Assembly: GCF_023065955.2 (NCBI RefSeq)
Contig: NW_026623078.1
Span: 6,582,199 to 6,646,198, forward strand
Direction of reading: 5' to 3'
From: Ursus arctos
Lineage: Eukaryota; Chordata; Mammalia; Carnivora; Ursidae
DNA: 64,000 nucleotides
Shown here piece after piece: positions 36,988 through 48,037 of this stretch (positions within the stretch are counted from its first letter, which is position 1; every line of letters starts with the position of its first letter). The translations under genes and the position numbers were made by a program. Under the pieces are notes generated by a model. The model searched no databases. It worked only from the letters and a program-made list of their open reading frames with translations, and was not told the DNA's origin.

Positions 36988-39087
36988 TAAGAAATAGCAT
37001 GAGGATCGGTAGGAGAAGGAAGGGAAGAATGAAGGGGGGGGTAAACAGAAGGAGGAATGAACCATGAGACACTATGGACTCTGGGAAACAAACTGAGGGC
37101 TTCAGAGGGGAGTGGGTGGGGGACTGGGATAGGCTGATGATGGGTATTAAGGAGGGCACATGTAGCATGGTGCACTGGGTGTTACATGCAAATAATGAAT
37201 CATGGAACATTACATCAAAAACTAAGGATATACTGTATGGTGATTAACATAACATAATAAAAATTATTATTAAAAAAAGAAGCTTTATATCTTGATGATG
37301 TCCCAATAGTTATTTAGTTATTTTTGCCTTTTTTCCCCTTGCCTTTAGAGATCCGTCTTGCAAGAAGTTGCTGCAGCTGAGGTCAAAGAAGTTACTGCCT
37401 ATGTTCTCCACTAGGATTTTGATGGTTTTCTCTCACATTTAGGTCTTTCATCCATCTTGAGTTATCTTTATGTATGGTATAAGAGAATCGTCCAGTTTTA
37501 TTCGTTTGCAGGTAGCTATCCAATTTTCCTAGCACCATTAATTGAAGGGACTGTGTTTTTCCATTGGATATCCTTTGTCAATGATTAGTTGACCATAGAT
37601 TTGAGGATCCATTTCTGAGTTATCTATTCTGTTCCATTGAGCTATGTGTCTGTTTTTGTGCCAGTAACATGCAGTCTTGATGATCACAGATTTGTAATAT
37701 AGCTTGAAGTCAGACATTGTGATGCCACCAGCTTTAGTTTTCTTTTTCAACATTCCCCTGCCTATTTGGGGTCTTTTCTGGTTCCATGCAAATTTTAGGA
37801 CTGTTTGTTCCAGTTCTGTGAAAACTGTCAATGGTACTTTGATAGGGATTGCACTGAATGTGTAGATTGCTCTGGGAAGCATAGACATTTTAATAATGTT
37901 TATTCTTGCAATCCATGCCCATGGAATGCTTTTCCATCTCTTTGTGTGTTCCTCAATTTTTTTCGTAAGTGTTCTGTTGTTTCTAGAGTACAGATCCTTT
38001 ACATCTTTCATTACGTTTATTACTAGGTATTTTGTGATTTTGGTGCAATTGTAAATGTGATCAATTCCTTAATTTCTCTTTCTTCAGATACATTATTGCA
38101 AATGACATAACAGATAAAGGGCTGATATCCATGATCTATAAAGAACTTCTCAAACTCAACACCCAAAAAACAGATAATCTAGTTAAGAAATGGGCAGAAG
38201 ATATGAATAGATATTTTTCCGAAGAAGACATAGAAATGGCTAACAGACACATGAAAAAATGCTCTACATCAATTGCCATCAGGGAAGTGCAAATCAAAAC
38301 TACAATGAGAAACTACCTTACACCAGTTAGAGTGGCCAAATTAACAAGACAGGAACAACAAATGTTGGCAAGGGTGTGGAGAAAGGGGAACACTCTAACA
38401 CTGTTGGTGGGAATGCAAGTTGGTACAGCCACTCTGGAAAACAGTATGGAGGTTACTCAAGAAGTTAAAAATAGAGCTACCCTACAACCCAGCAATTGCA
38501 CTACTGGGTATCTACCCCAATGATTTAGATGTAGTGAAAAGAAGGGGCACCTGCACCCCAGTGTTCATAGCAACAATGTTCATGACAGCCAAACCGTGGA
38601 AGTAGCCGAGATGTCCTTCAACAGATGAATGGATAAAGAAGATGTGGTTCATATATATAATGGAATATTACTCAGTCATCAGAAAGGATGGACACCTACC
38701 ATTTACATTGACATGGAGGGAACTGGAGGGGATTATGCTAAGTGAAATAACTCAAGCAGAGAAAGACAATTATCATATGGTTTCGGTCATGGGTGAAATA
38801 TAATGAATAGTGCAGAGGACCATAGGGGAAGGGAGGGAAAACTAAATGGGAATAAATCAGAGAGGGAGACAAACCACTGGAGACTCTGGACTCCGGGAAA
38901 CAAACTGAAGGCTGCAGAAGGGAGTGGGCAGGAGGATGAGGTAACTGGGTGATGGGCATTAGGAGGGCACGTAATATGATGAAGACTGGGTGTTATACGC
39001 AACTAATGAATCATCAAACACTACATCAAAAACTGATGATGTACTATATGTTGGCAAATTGCACTTATTTAAAAAAAAAGAAATAAA

Positions 39088-39450
39088 CATAAAAATATAT
39101 AAACAGCTGATACATGCTATAACATAGATGAATGTCAAAAAAAAGTATTAAGAGAAAGAAGCCAGTCACAACAAACTGCATATCCTATGATTCCATTTAT
39201 ATGATATATCCAGAAAAAGCGAATCTATAGATGTAAGAAACAAATTACTTGTTGCCTAGGTCTGTGAATGCAGTGAGGATTAACTACAAATGGACATGAG
39301 GAATATTCTTGGGGTGACCAAATGTTCTAAAATGAATTATGATGAGTGTTACACAACTCTATAAATTTATTAAAACTCATTGAATAGTACATTTAAAGGG
39401 ATCCATTTTACAGTATACACACTAAACCTCCATAAAACCATTAAAAATAC
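39088..39450 (+). mobile_element. Ancient L1M 3' end
   Basis: Landmarks of an old L1 3' end in order: 'gatacatgctataacatag', 'aagaagccagtcacaa', 'gattccatttatatgata', 'ggggtgaccaaatgttc', 'attgaatagtacattt'. It may belong with the remnant at 30190-31026, split by the inverted L1. Confidence 0.75.
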
Positions 39451-39883
39451 CAACTGAGATTTTCAAATATAAATTTGCACTACTTTTGGAACTCCCCTGA
39501 TTTGTTCAAATACCAATTCATTATTTCTCAAAATTCTGAGGGAGACAAGCTGTTAAGGGTATAAGGTGATAGTTTCCTTAAACTTGATAGTGGTGTCAAC
39601 CTGATACTATCAGTGGTTCATATAACTTGCAGTAACACAACGGACATCTAAAGTAAACCTAAAATTCTCTAATTTGAAAAAAAGATTATCAGAGCACAAA
39701 ATTACAGATCATCACATCGAACTGCCCAATTTCCCTAGATCTCTTCTGCACGTCGTGATAATTTACACTTGGGAAACCAGTGTGCACAAAAGACCTGGTT
39801 TCCATTAGAAGCACTTATGGACTCTATCCAGTCCTACCACCCAGTCCCACTAACTGACTCCGTTCCAAATGGTAGGAACTATT
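39451..39883. other. Non-coding stretch left of the young L1
   Basis: Ordinary AT-rich sequence with no ORF or repeat that I recognise. It is the left flank of the young L1 insertion. Confidence 0.5.
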
Positions 39884-40039
39884 TATAACTTTCTTTTTTT
39901 TTATAATGATTTTTTATTATATTATGTTAGTCACCATACAGTACATCCCCGGTTTTCGATGTAAGGCTCGATGATTCATTAGTTGTGTATAACACCCAGT
40001 GTACCATGCAATATGTGCTCTCCTTACTACCCATCACCG

Positions 40040-40085
40040 GCCTATCCCATTCCCCCACCCACCTCCCCTCTGTAGCCCTCAGTTT
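40040..40085 (-). promoter_or_regulatory. G-quadruplex-capable tract in L1 3'UTR
   Basis: On the minus strand GGG, GGGG, GGG and GGGGG runs lie within about 30 bases, with loops of about 7, 4 and 1 nt. G-rich 3'UTR tracts are a known feature of mammalian L1s. The same tract is in the L1 at 62606 (about 62757-62785). Confidence 0.7.
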
Positions 40086-40180
40086 GTTTCTCATAGTCCA
40101 TAGTCTCTCATGTTTCATTCCCCCTTCTGATTACCCCCCCTTTCTTTAACCCTTTCTTCCCCTACTGATCATTCTAGTTC

Positions 40181-43100
40181 TTATGTTCCATAGATGAGAG
40201 AAATCATATGATAGTTGTCTTTCTCTGCTTGACTTATTTCAGTTAGCATTATCTCCTCCAGTGCCGTCCATGTTGTAGCAAATGTTGAGAACTCGTTCTT
40301 TCTGATAGCTGAGTAATATTCCATTGTATATATGGACCACAACTTCTTAATCCAGTCATCTGTTGAAGGGCATCTCGGCTCCTTCCATGATTTAGCTATT
40401 GAGTACATTGCTGCTATGAACATTGGGGTGCATATGGCGCTTCTCTTCACTACGTCTGTATCTTTGGGGTAAACACCCAGTAGTGCAATGGCTGGATCAT
40501 AGGGTAGCTCAATTTTTAACTTTTTAAGGGACCTCCACACTGTTTTCCAGAGTGGCTGTACCAACTTGCATTCCCACCAACAATGTAGGAGGGATCCCCT
40601 TTCTCCACATCCTCTCCAACAATTGTTGTTTCTTGCCTTGTCTATTTTTGCCATTCTAACTGGCATAAGGTGGTATCTCAGTGTGGTTTTGATTTGAATT
40701 TCCTTGATGGCTAATGATTTTGAACATTTTTTCATGTGTCTGTTAGCCATTTGTATATCTTCATTGGAAAAGTGTCTGTTCATAACTTCTGCCCATTTTT
40801 TGATTTGTTTATTTGTTTCTCGTGTATTGAGTTTGAGAAGTTCTTTGTAGATCTTGGATACCAGTCCTTTATCTGTAGTGTCATTTGCAAATATCTTCTC
40901 CCATTCCGTGGGCTGCCTCTTAGTTTTTCTGACTGTTTCCTTGGCTGTGCAGAAACTTTTAATCTTGATGAAGTCCCATAAATTCATTTTATCTTTTGTT
41001 TCTCCTGCCTTTGGGGATGTATCATGAAAAAGGTTGCTTTGGCTGATGTCATATAGGTTGCTGCCTATGTTCTCCTCTAGAATTTTGATGGATTCCTGTC
41101 TCACATCGAGGTCTTTCATCCATTTGGAGTTTATTTTTGTGTATGGTGTGAGAGAGTGGTCAAGTTTCATTCTTTTGCATGTAGCTGTCCAATTTTCCCA
41201 GCACCATTTATTGAAGAGACTGTCTTTTTTCTGCTGGATGTTTTTTCCTGCTTTATCAAATATTAGTTGCCCAAAGAGCTGAGGGTCCATTTCTGGGCTC
41301 TCTATTCTGTTCCATTGGTCTATGTGTCTGTTTTTGTGCCAGTACCATGCTGTCTTTGTGATCACAGCTTTGTAGTACAGCTCGAAATCCGGCATTGTGA
41401 TGCCCCCAGCTTTGTTTTTCCTTTTCAACAGTTCCTTGGAGATTTGGGGTCTTTTCTCGTTCCATACAAATTTAAGGACTATTTGTTCCAGTTCTTTGAA
41501 AAATGTCCTCGGTATTTTGATTGGGATAGCATTGAAAGTGTAGATTGCTCTGGGTAGCATGGACATTTTAACTATGTTAATTCTTCCGATCCATGAGCAT
41601 GGAATATATTTCCATCTTTTTATGTCTTCCTCAATGTCTTTCAAGAGTGATTTATAGTTTCTAGAATATAGGTCCTTTACGTCTCTGGTTAAGTTAATTC
41701 CATGGTAACGTATGGTTTTTGGTGCTATTGTAAATGGGATGGATTCCCTAATTTCTCTTTCTTCATTCCCGTTATTCGTGTACAGAAATGCAACTGATTT
41801 CTGAGCATTGATTTTGTATCAGTAACCACGACGTTACTGAATTGCTCTATAACTTCTAATAGTTTGGGAGTGGCTTCTTTTGGGTTTTCCATATAGAGTA
41901 TCATGTCATCTGTGAAGAGAGACATTTTGACTTCTTCTTTGCCAATTTGAATACCTTTTATTCCTTTTTGTTGTCTGATTGCTGTTGCAAGGACTTCTAG
42001 TACTATGTTGAATAATAGTGGCGAGAGTGGGCATCCTAGTCGTGTTCCTGATCTTAAGGGAAAGGCTTTCAGCTTTTCCCCATTGAGAATAATATTTGCA
42101 GTAGGCTTTTCATAGATGGCTTTTATGAGATTGAGAAATGTACCTTCTATTCCTACACTCTGAAGGGTTTTAATCAGGAAAGGATGCTGTATTTTGTCAA
42201 ATGCTTTTTCGGCATCGATTGAGAGGATCATATGGTTCCTGAATCTTTTCTTGTTGATATGATGTATCACGCTGATTGATTTGCGAATATTGAACCATGC
42301 TTGCATCCCAGGTATGAATCCCACTTGATCGTGGTGGATAATCCTTTTAATGAACTGTTGGATTCTATTAGCAAGTATCTTCTTGAGGATTTTGGCGTCC
42401 ATATTCATTAGGGAAATTGGTCTGTAATTCTCCTTTTTTAGGGGGTCTTTGCCTGGTTTGGGGATCAAGGTAATATTGGCCTCATAGAATGAGTTTGGTA
42501 GCTTTCCTTCTGTTTCTATTTTTTGAAATAGCTTTAGGAGAATAGGTATTATTTCTTCTTTGAATGTTTGGTAGAATTCCCCAGGAAAACCGTCCGGGCC
42601 TGGAGTTTTGTTATTTGGAAGGTTGTTTATCACTGACTCAATTTCTTCATAATTAATTGGCCTGTTTAAGAAATCAATTTCTTCCTGTTTCAATCTTGGT
42701 AGTTTATAGGTTTCCAGGAAGGATTCCATCTCTTCCAGATTGCTTAGTTTATTGGCATATAGCTGTTGATAAAAATTTCTAATAATCCTTCCAATTTCAA
42801 TGGTGTTCATCGTGACCTCTCCTTTTTCATTCATAATTTTAATAATCTGGGTCCTTTCTCTTTTCTTTTGGATAAGTCTTGCCAGTGGTCTGTCAATTTT
42901 ATTGATTCTCTCCAAGAACCAGCTTCTAGTCCTGTTGATCTGCTCTACTGTACTTCTGGTTTCTGCTTGATTGATTTCAGCTCTAATTTTGGTCAACTGC
43001 TTCCTCGTGCATGGATTAGGCCTGTCCCTCTGTTGCTGTTCCAGCTTCTTGAGGTGAGAATATAAAAACTGCATTTTAGATTTTTCTATTCTTTTGAGTG

Positions 43101-44013
43101 AGGCTTGGATGGCTATGTATTTCCCCCTTAGGACCGCCTTTGCAGTATCCCATAGGTTTTGGACTGTTGTATTTTCATTCTCATTGGTCTCCATAAATTG
43201 TTTAATTTGATTTTTGATTTCCTGGTTTATCGAGTCATTCCTGAGCAGGATGGTTCTTAGTCTCCAAGTGATTGAGTTTCTTCCAAATTTTTCCTTGTGG
43301 TTGAGTTCCAATTTCAGAGCGTTGTGGTCTGAGAATATGCAGGGGATAATTTCAATCTTTTGGTATCGGCTGAGACCTATTTTGTGTCCCAGAACATGGT
43401 CTATTCTTGAGAATGTTCCATGGGCATTAGAATAGAATGAGTATTCTTTGGTTCTGGGGTGTAGTGTTCTATATATATCTAAGAGGTCCAACTCGTCGAG
43501 TATGGCATTCAAAGCCTTTGATTCTTTGCTTAGTTTTTGCCAGGGTGTTCTGTCTATTTCTGATAGTGGAGTGTTGAGGTCCCCTACTATTAATGTATTT
43601 TTATCTATATGTCTCTTTATTCTGGTTAAGAGTTGGCTTGTGTATCTTGCTGCTCCCCTGTTGGGGGCATATACATTTATAATTGTCATATCCACTTGTT
43701 GAATACTTCCTTTAAGAATAATATAGTGCCCTTCTGCGTCTCTAACTATAGTCTGTAGTTTAAAATCCAGTTTATCTGATATGAGAATTGCTACCCCAGC
43801 TTTCTTTTGAGGTCCATTTGCGTGAAAGATGGTACTCCATCCCCTTACTCTCAGTCTGAATGCATCTTTGGGTTTGAAATGAGTCTCTTGTAGACAGCAA
43901 ATGGATGGGTCATTTCTTTTTATCCAATCTGCAACCCTGTGACGTTTTAAGGAAGAATTTAAACCATTAATATTAAGACTGAGTACTGAGAGATATGCTT
44001 TTAATGGTGCCAT
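40181..44013 (-). pseudogene. L1 ORF2, near-intact with one frameshift
   Basis: Two open parts, 44013-41725 (762 codons) and 41644-40181 (487 codons), together make about the normal ORF2 length of 1275. The endonuclease has the residues expected from mammalian L1: N14, E43, Y115, D145, N147, D205, S228 and H230. The reverse transcriptase has SIDAEKAFD (598-606) and the [10 protein letters not shown] segment. The catalytic box reads F700-T-D-D703, where the norm is FADD (41905-41916). About five extra bases near 41818-41834 shift the frame after about residue 728, and the old frame then meets a stop. The C-terminal part keeps the Cys-His cluster (C-x3-C-x7-H-x4-C) and ends SLIYGT. As read, it would make an endonuclease plus most of the RT, without the C-terminal region. 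Confidence 0.93.
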
Positions 44014-44085
44014 GTTGTCAGTAAAGTCTTTGTTTGTATTGGCTGTGACTTTCTGCTTTGTATCACTCTTGGGGCCTTTTTACTT

Positions 44086-44992
44086 TTATAGAACCCCCCG
44101 TAATACCTCCTGTAGGGCTGGTTTCATGGTTATGAAATTGGTTAGTGACTGTCAATTCTGAAATGTCTTTATTTCTCCATCAATTCTGAATGACAGCCTT
44201 GCTGGATAAAGGATCCTTGGCTGCATGTTTTTCTCTGAAAGAGCTTTAAAAATGCTCCCCCAACCCTTTCTCTCATTCCAGGTCTGTGTAGACAGGTCTG
44301 ACGTAATTCTGATGCCTTTGCCTTGGTACATGAGAAATTTCTTTGCCCTGGCCGCTTTCAATACTGTATCCTTGGATCTAATATTTGCGAAATGCACTAT
44401 GACGTGATGTGGCGTAGGTTTGTCGTGGTTGAGCCTGGGAGGGGTCCTCTCTGCCTCTTGGACACGAATGTTTGTTTTCCTTGCTAGTTTAGGGAAGTAT
44501 TCCGCTACAATTTCTTCAAATATCTCTTCTAGACCTCTGTTTTTCTCCACCCCCTCGGGGATGCCGATGATTCTAACATTGGATCATTTCGTTGAGTCAG
44601 TAATCTCCCGTAGCCAATATTCGTGGGCGTGGATTTTTTTAAGACCATCTTCTATTTTCATTTTTTCCTCTATTAACCCATCCTCCAATTCACTACCCCT
44701 TTCCTCTGCTTCAGTGACCCTGGCCGTCAGAGGCTCTAGTTTTGCCTGCATTTGGCTCATAGAATTTTTAATTTCTGTCAAATTCGCTCTCATTTCCACC
44801 CTTAGGAATTCTATATTCTCAGTAACATTTTCCTTAATACTTTTTTCAAGTCTACTCATCATCTTGACCATTGTTACTCTGAATTCCATTTCTGATAATT
44901 TGGTTACATCCATATCCGTTACTTCTGTGGCAGAGGCCACAGACTCACTGTCTTTTCTTTGCTGGGGAGGGGGGCCTTCTCCTTCTTGTCAT
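44086..44992 (-). pseudogene. L1 ORF1, near-intact with frameshift and two stops
   Basis: The minus-strand ATG at 44992-44990 opens ORF1 with basic residues, but a 6-base C run near 44969-44974 holds one base too many and the frame meets a TGA. The main frame then runs through the coiled-coil region (about 44940-44590), hits TGA at 44586-44584 where the older L1 copy has TGT (Cys), continues through the RRM and C-terminal domain (44550-44155), and hits a second TGA at 44154-44152. The ancestral end is at 44086. Three small lesions on an otherwise well-kept gene fit a young copy. The 216-codon ORF on the other strand (44420-45070) is a shadow of it. Confidence 0.9.
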
Positions 44993-45094
44993 TCTGATGA
45001 GGAGAGGTTGCGGGGTTGTCCAGAGCCCAAATTATTGACTGGGTCCCAGGCCGTGCCCCTTGTTTTATAGGGATCTTAGAGATGTGGGCTTCTT

Positions 45095-45295
45095 CTTTAA
45101 AGATTTTATTTATTTACTTATCTGAGAGAGGGAGACAGACAGTCAGCAAGAACGGAACAGAAGCAGGGGAGTGAGAGAGGAAGAATCAGGCTCACAGCGG
45201 AAAAGCCCGATGAGGGACTCCTTTCTGAAATGCTGGGATCACGCCCTAAGCCGGAGACAGGCGCTCAATGACTGCGCCACCCAGGCGCCTCGGGT
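45095..45295 (-). mobile_element. Carnivore SINE inside the L1 5'UTR
   Basis: Reverse-oriented SINE with a T-rich tail ('aaagattttatttatttac') and the complement of the tRNA-like head ('gactgcgccacccaggcgcc'). A perfect 12-bp duplication TGTGGGCTTCTT lies at 45083-45094 and 45296-45307. It inserted after the L1 arrived or rode in with it; the full duplication cannot tell which. Confidence 0.95.
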
Positions 45296-45709
45296 TGTGG
45301 GCTTCTTGATTTTTCAGCCTGCCTTCTGTGTTCTGGGGGAGGGGCTTGCCGAGCCGATACTCAGGCAACCCTGTTTGGTTAGAGTCTCGTGTCCCCTGCA
45401 AGGGGGGATGGGGATGGGCACTCTCTGAACCGGTATTTCCAGGCTTTTGTTCTCTGGCGGCTTTCCCTGGGGTCGGCTATGCCTCTTCTGAGAGTCAGAG
45501 CAGCAGAGGCTGCATTGTCACAGAACAGAGGGATTGCGGCCTGTTCTCCACTGATGTTCTGGCCACTTTAACTCTGTTACTGTTGGTGCTGCTCAACCCT
45601 GCAGCATCCGGGGATGTGCGCACCAACCCGGCGTCCCTGCCCTCGCTTCCAGGGCCGGTGCGTCTCTGTCCTTTGTGTTTCTAATGCCGCCAGCCACCGG
45701 CCGCCCCGC

Positions 45710-46063
45710 ACGCTCCCAGGTCTCCAGGTCTCAGTCTATGCCCGGTGAGCACACCTCGATTCCGGAGTTTCGTGAGAAGCCTGGTGGCGTGCGCACCCGG
45801 TTCAGGGTCTCAGTCTGCTGTTTCACGGGTGCAGACAGTGAGTCTGCCCGCTCCCCCATGCAGGTGGCCCGCCAGCTGCCTCGCGCGCGCTCCGGGAGCT
45901 CCCGGTCTCAGTCTGGATCCCGTGAGCACACCGGGATTCCAGTGTTCCGGGAGATGCCTGGTGGCGCGCGTTCACGGCTCACCGGTCTCAGTCCGCTCTC
46001 TCGCGGGTGCCCTCTGTGAGTCCGCCCGCTCCCCCGTGCAGGTGGCTGCTGCTTCCCGGCGCC
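45710..46063 (-). repeat. Two tandem promoter-like units (about 177 bp) in the L1 5'UTR
   Basis: Anchors repeat at a spacing of 177-178: GTGAGCACACC at 45745 and 45922, TCAGTCTGCT/TCAGTCCGCT at 45811 and 45988, and GCAGGTGGC near 45861 and 46039. The units are CpG-rich. The older L1 at 31121 has only one such unit (about 31360-31570). Tandem 5'UTR monomers act as promoters in rodent L1s; the same role here is inferred. Confidence 0.8.
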
Positions 46064-46317
46064 CAAACGCGGCGGCTCCCTCCCCCTTCCGTTTATCTTC
46101 CGATATCTGTGCACGGTTTACAGCTCCCCTCTTGGTACCTCAATACTCAGCACTGGAGATGTTCATTTGTAGAGATCCAGATGTATCTTCCTGCATCTCA
46201 GGCTGATTCCGTGGTTATTTAGGCTGGTCTGGTACCTATCCAGCTCGACTCAGGGGACCGGCTGAAAAAGGGGTCCCCTATTCCTCCGCCATCTTAACTC
46301 CCCCCCTATAACTTTCT

Positions 46318-48031
46318 GTCTTAAGAAATGGTGGCGACTCAAAAGGGTGTGAACTGTCTGTGCGTCTCAATCCCTCGAAACTCCTGCTGAGTGAGACCTG
46401 CACCTGAATAGGTACAAATGAAACCTGCTAACTCCCCAGCAACTGGTTACATTTTGTCCCCAAACCTTCCTTCCTCATTACCTCAAGGTTCCTTCTACTC
46501 CTGCTCTCTACTTGAATGATTTTCACTCATATAGTTCTATATATGTCCTGGTCTCATTTTCATAATTTCAATTGTATTGTGAGGTGAATTTATCTTCAAA
46601 CAGCCCGTATCTTCTTTAAATTGATATGTGAAGGGGCTGCAATTTTTCATCGCTTTTTTCTCTAATATTGGATTCGTGGAAATAAAACATTATGTTTTGG
46701 ATATTTCATTCCAACAGAGCACAGTCTAGTAGAGCAAGCTATCCCTATCTTTGGAAAGCAAAAATAAGTCTTAAGAAACATCACTGTTATTTTAAAAAAC
46801 TTACAGAACACTTATTATGTGCCACAGCATGCTCTGCTGTTCTCCATGTATTAACTCGTATAATTCTCACAACAATGCTATAAGGTAAGTACTTTATCAT
46901 CTCTATTTTACAGATGAGGAAATTCAGGGACAGAGAAGTGAAGCAACTCGCTCAAGAACACATAGTTCATAAATCAAGGAGATGGAGATTCGAACCCAGG
47001 TAGTCTGTCCCCAGAATGTTTGTTATTAGTTACTAAATAATAGTGCTATTTATTAAATTGCTCCTATATAATTTTTCGTATTCCCTCCACTAATTTCAAA
47101 TTTCCTCTGGAAATTAGAAAATCAATAAATGTCACTTGCAATAAATATAGAAAGGAAGAGTTCATATTTAGGAAAAAAATAAAATCACCTAAGTCCCACA
47201 ACCTAGAGACATTGTGGTATAATGTCTAAATATTTTCATAGATACATTTACATTACATACAATGTCTTGTGTTTTATAATCTTTTCTTACTTAATGACAA
47301 AGTATATATCTTTTCAGTTTCATTTAACCAAAGTTCTAATTTGTTCCATGTACGCTGAAATCTTATAAACATAGTTTTAAGTATATATAAAAGTTCTCTT
47401 CCTTGTTCATGTAGCAAATAGCTTCTCATAGGCTATTATGATAACGTCCTCTCCTTCTAAATTACTGAATTTTTCCAAATATATGGTGATGCCTTTTTGT
47501 TCAGCAATATTTCTGTAGCATGCTTTAATATTTCACTGTAATGTGAGGAAAGTTCCAGATATTCTGTAATGACTATACACATTTTATTGGAGGCAAAAAA
47601 TGAAGAGGAAAGTTTGTACTTTTGTTAGTTTTACTGTATTATATTAAGGATCTATATGGGAATGCGGGGTGTGGAAGTCACTCTGTGAGGAAATTGTCAT
47701 GACAAGGAGGTCGCTGGCTTCCAGACTGGTTTCTATTCTCCCATCTGTGTGCAGGTGTCAATAAGCATAATCTGCAAAGTCATCTGAAAATTTACTCTCC
47801 ACCAAATCTCCCCTAGGGGCTTCTAAGCCCCTGATTTTGCCCCATGTCTTCTTGAACTTCCCAGTATGAATGTTTGGGAAGACTCTCATTTAATAGTGCC
47901 TATGTAGTGCCAGAAATTGTGCTAACTACTGGGGTATACAAAGTTAGCTAAAAGCTCCTTTTCTCAAAGAAATCACAGTTGATAATGAAGAACTAATATG
48001 CATAAGAAATTATAATATACTTAATATAAAA
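46318..48031. other. Non-coding stretch with a MIR remnant
   Basis: It has no gene. A MIR element is clear at about 46795-47015. Around 47885-47960 wording such as 'gtagtgccagaaattgtgc' suggests another ancient SINE or L2 scrap. The rest is unassigned. Confidence 0.6.
46795..47015 (-). mobile_element. MIR SINE
   Basis: Well-kept MIR landmarks in inverted order: 'cttattatgtgccacagc', 'attctcacaacaatgctat', 'ttttacagatgaggaaattc', 'agaagtgaagcaactcgctc' and 'gattcgaacccaggtagtctg'. Confidence 0.92.
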
Positions 48032-48037
48032 AAGTTA

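Larger units (their letters stand above)
31121..37278 (+). mobile_element. Nearly full-length older L1, nested
   Basis: It starts with the L1 5' end ('gggaaagatggcggaggag') and runs through a 5'UTR with one promoter unit, ORF1, ORF2 and a 3'UTR to an A-rich tail near 37280. Flanks GAATATTTTTATCTTG (31102-31117) and GAAGCTTTATATCTTG (37279-37294) look like a decayed 16-bp target duplication. A SINE (36783-36987) sits in its 3'UTR. It shows more decay than the L1 at 39895-46306. Confidence 0.92.
31040..39087 (+). mobile_element. 5'-inverted L1 (twin-primed), later split by another L1
   Basis: The + strand part 38091-39074 is an L1 3' end: ORF2 from the ANDITDKG region, 3'UTR, A-rich tail. The parts 31040-31117 and 37283-38090 are the ORF2 segment just upstream of it, on the opposite strand (minus-strand ORF 38011-37538). 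The inverted part stops at the WEKIF codons near 31040, exactly where the sense part resumes at 38091, the hallmark of L1 5' inversion. AAAAAGAAATAAA at 31027-31039 and 39075-39087 is the likely 13-bp target duplication, though low in complexity. The stretch 31121-37278 is a later L1 inserted into the inverted part. Confidence 0.85.
39895..46306 (-). mobile_element. Young, nearly full-length L1
   Basis: The complete order is present on the minus strand: 5' end at 46306 ('gttaagatggcggagg'), CpG-rich 5'UTR with tandem units, ORF1, ORF2, 3'UTR, poly(A) (39895-39902 as T on +). A perfect 11-bp target duplication TATAACTTTCT lies at 39884-39894 and 46307-46317. CpG sites are still frequent in the 5'UTR, unlike the rest of the window. 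This and the clean duplication mean a recent insertion. ORF1 and ORF2 each carry a few lesions, so it is not autonomous as read. A SINE has inserted into its 5'UTR. Confidence 0.97.

Noticed and set aside
37538..38011. 157-codon minus-strand ORF as a separate gene
   Set aside because: It is ORF2 sequence in the inverted arm of the L1 at 31040-39087.
44420..45070. 216-codon plus-strand ORF
   Set aside because: It lies antisense to L1 ORF1 and its composition mirrors the coiled-coil codons. It is a shadow frame, not a gene.
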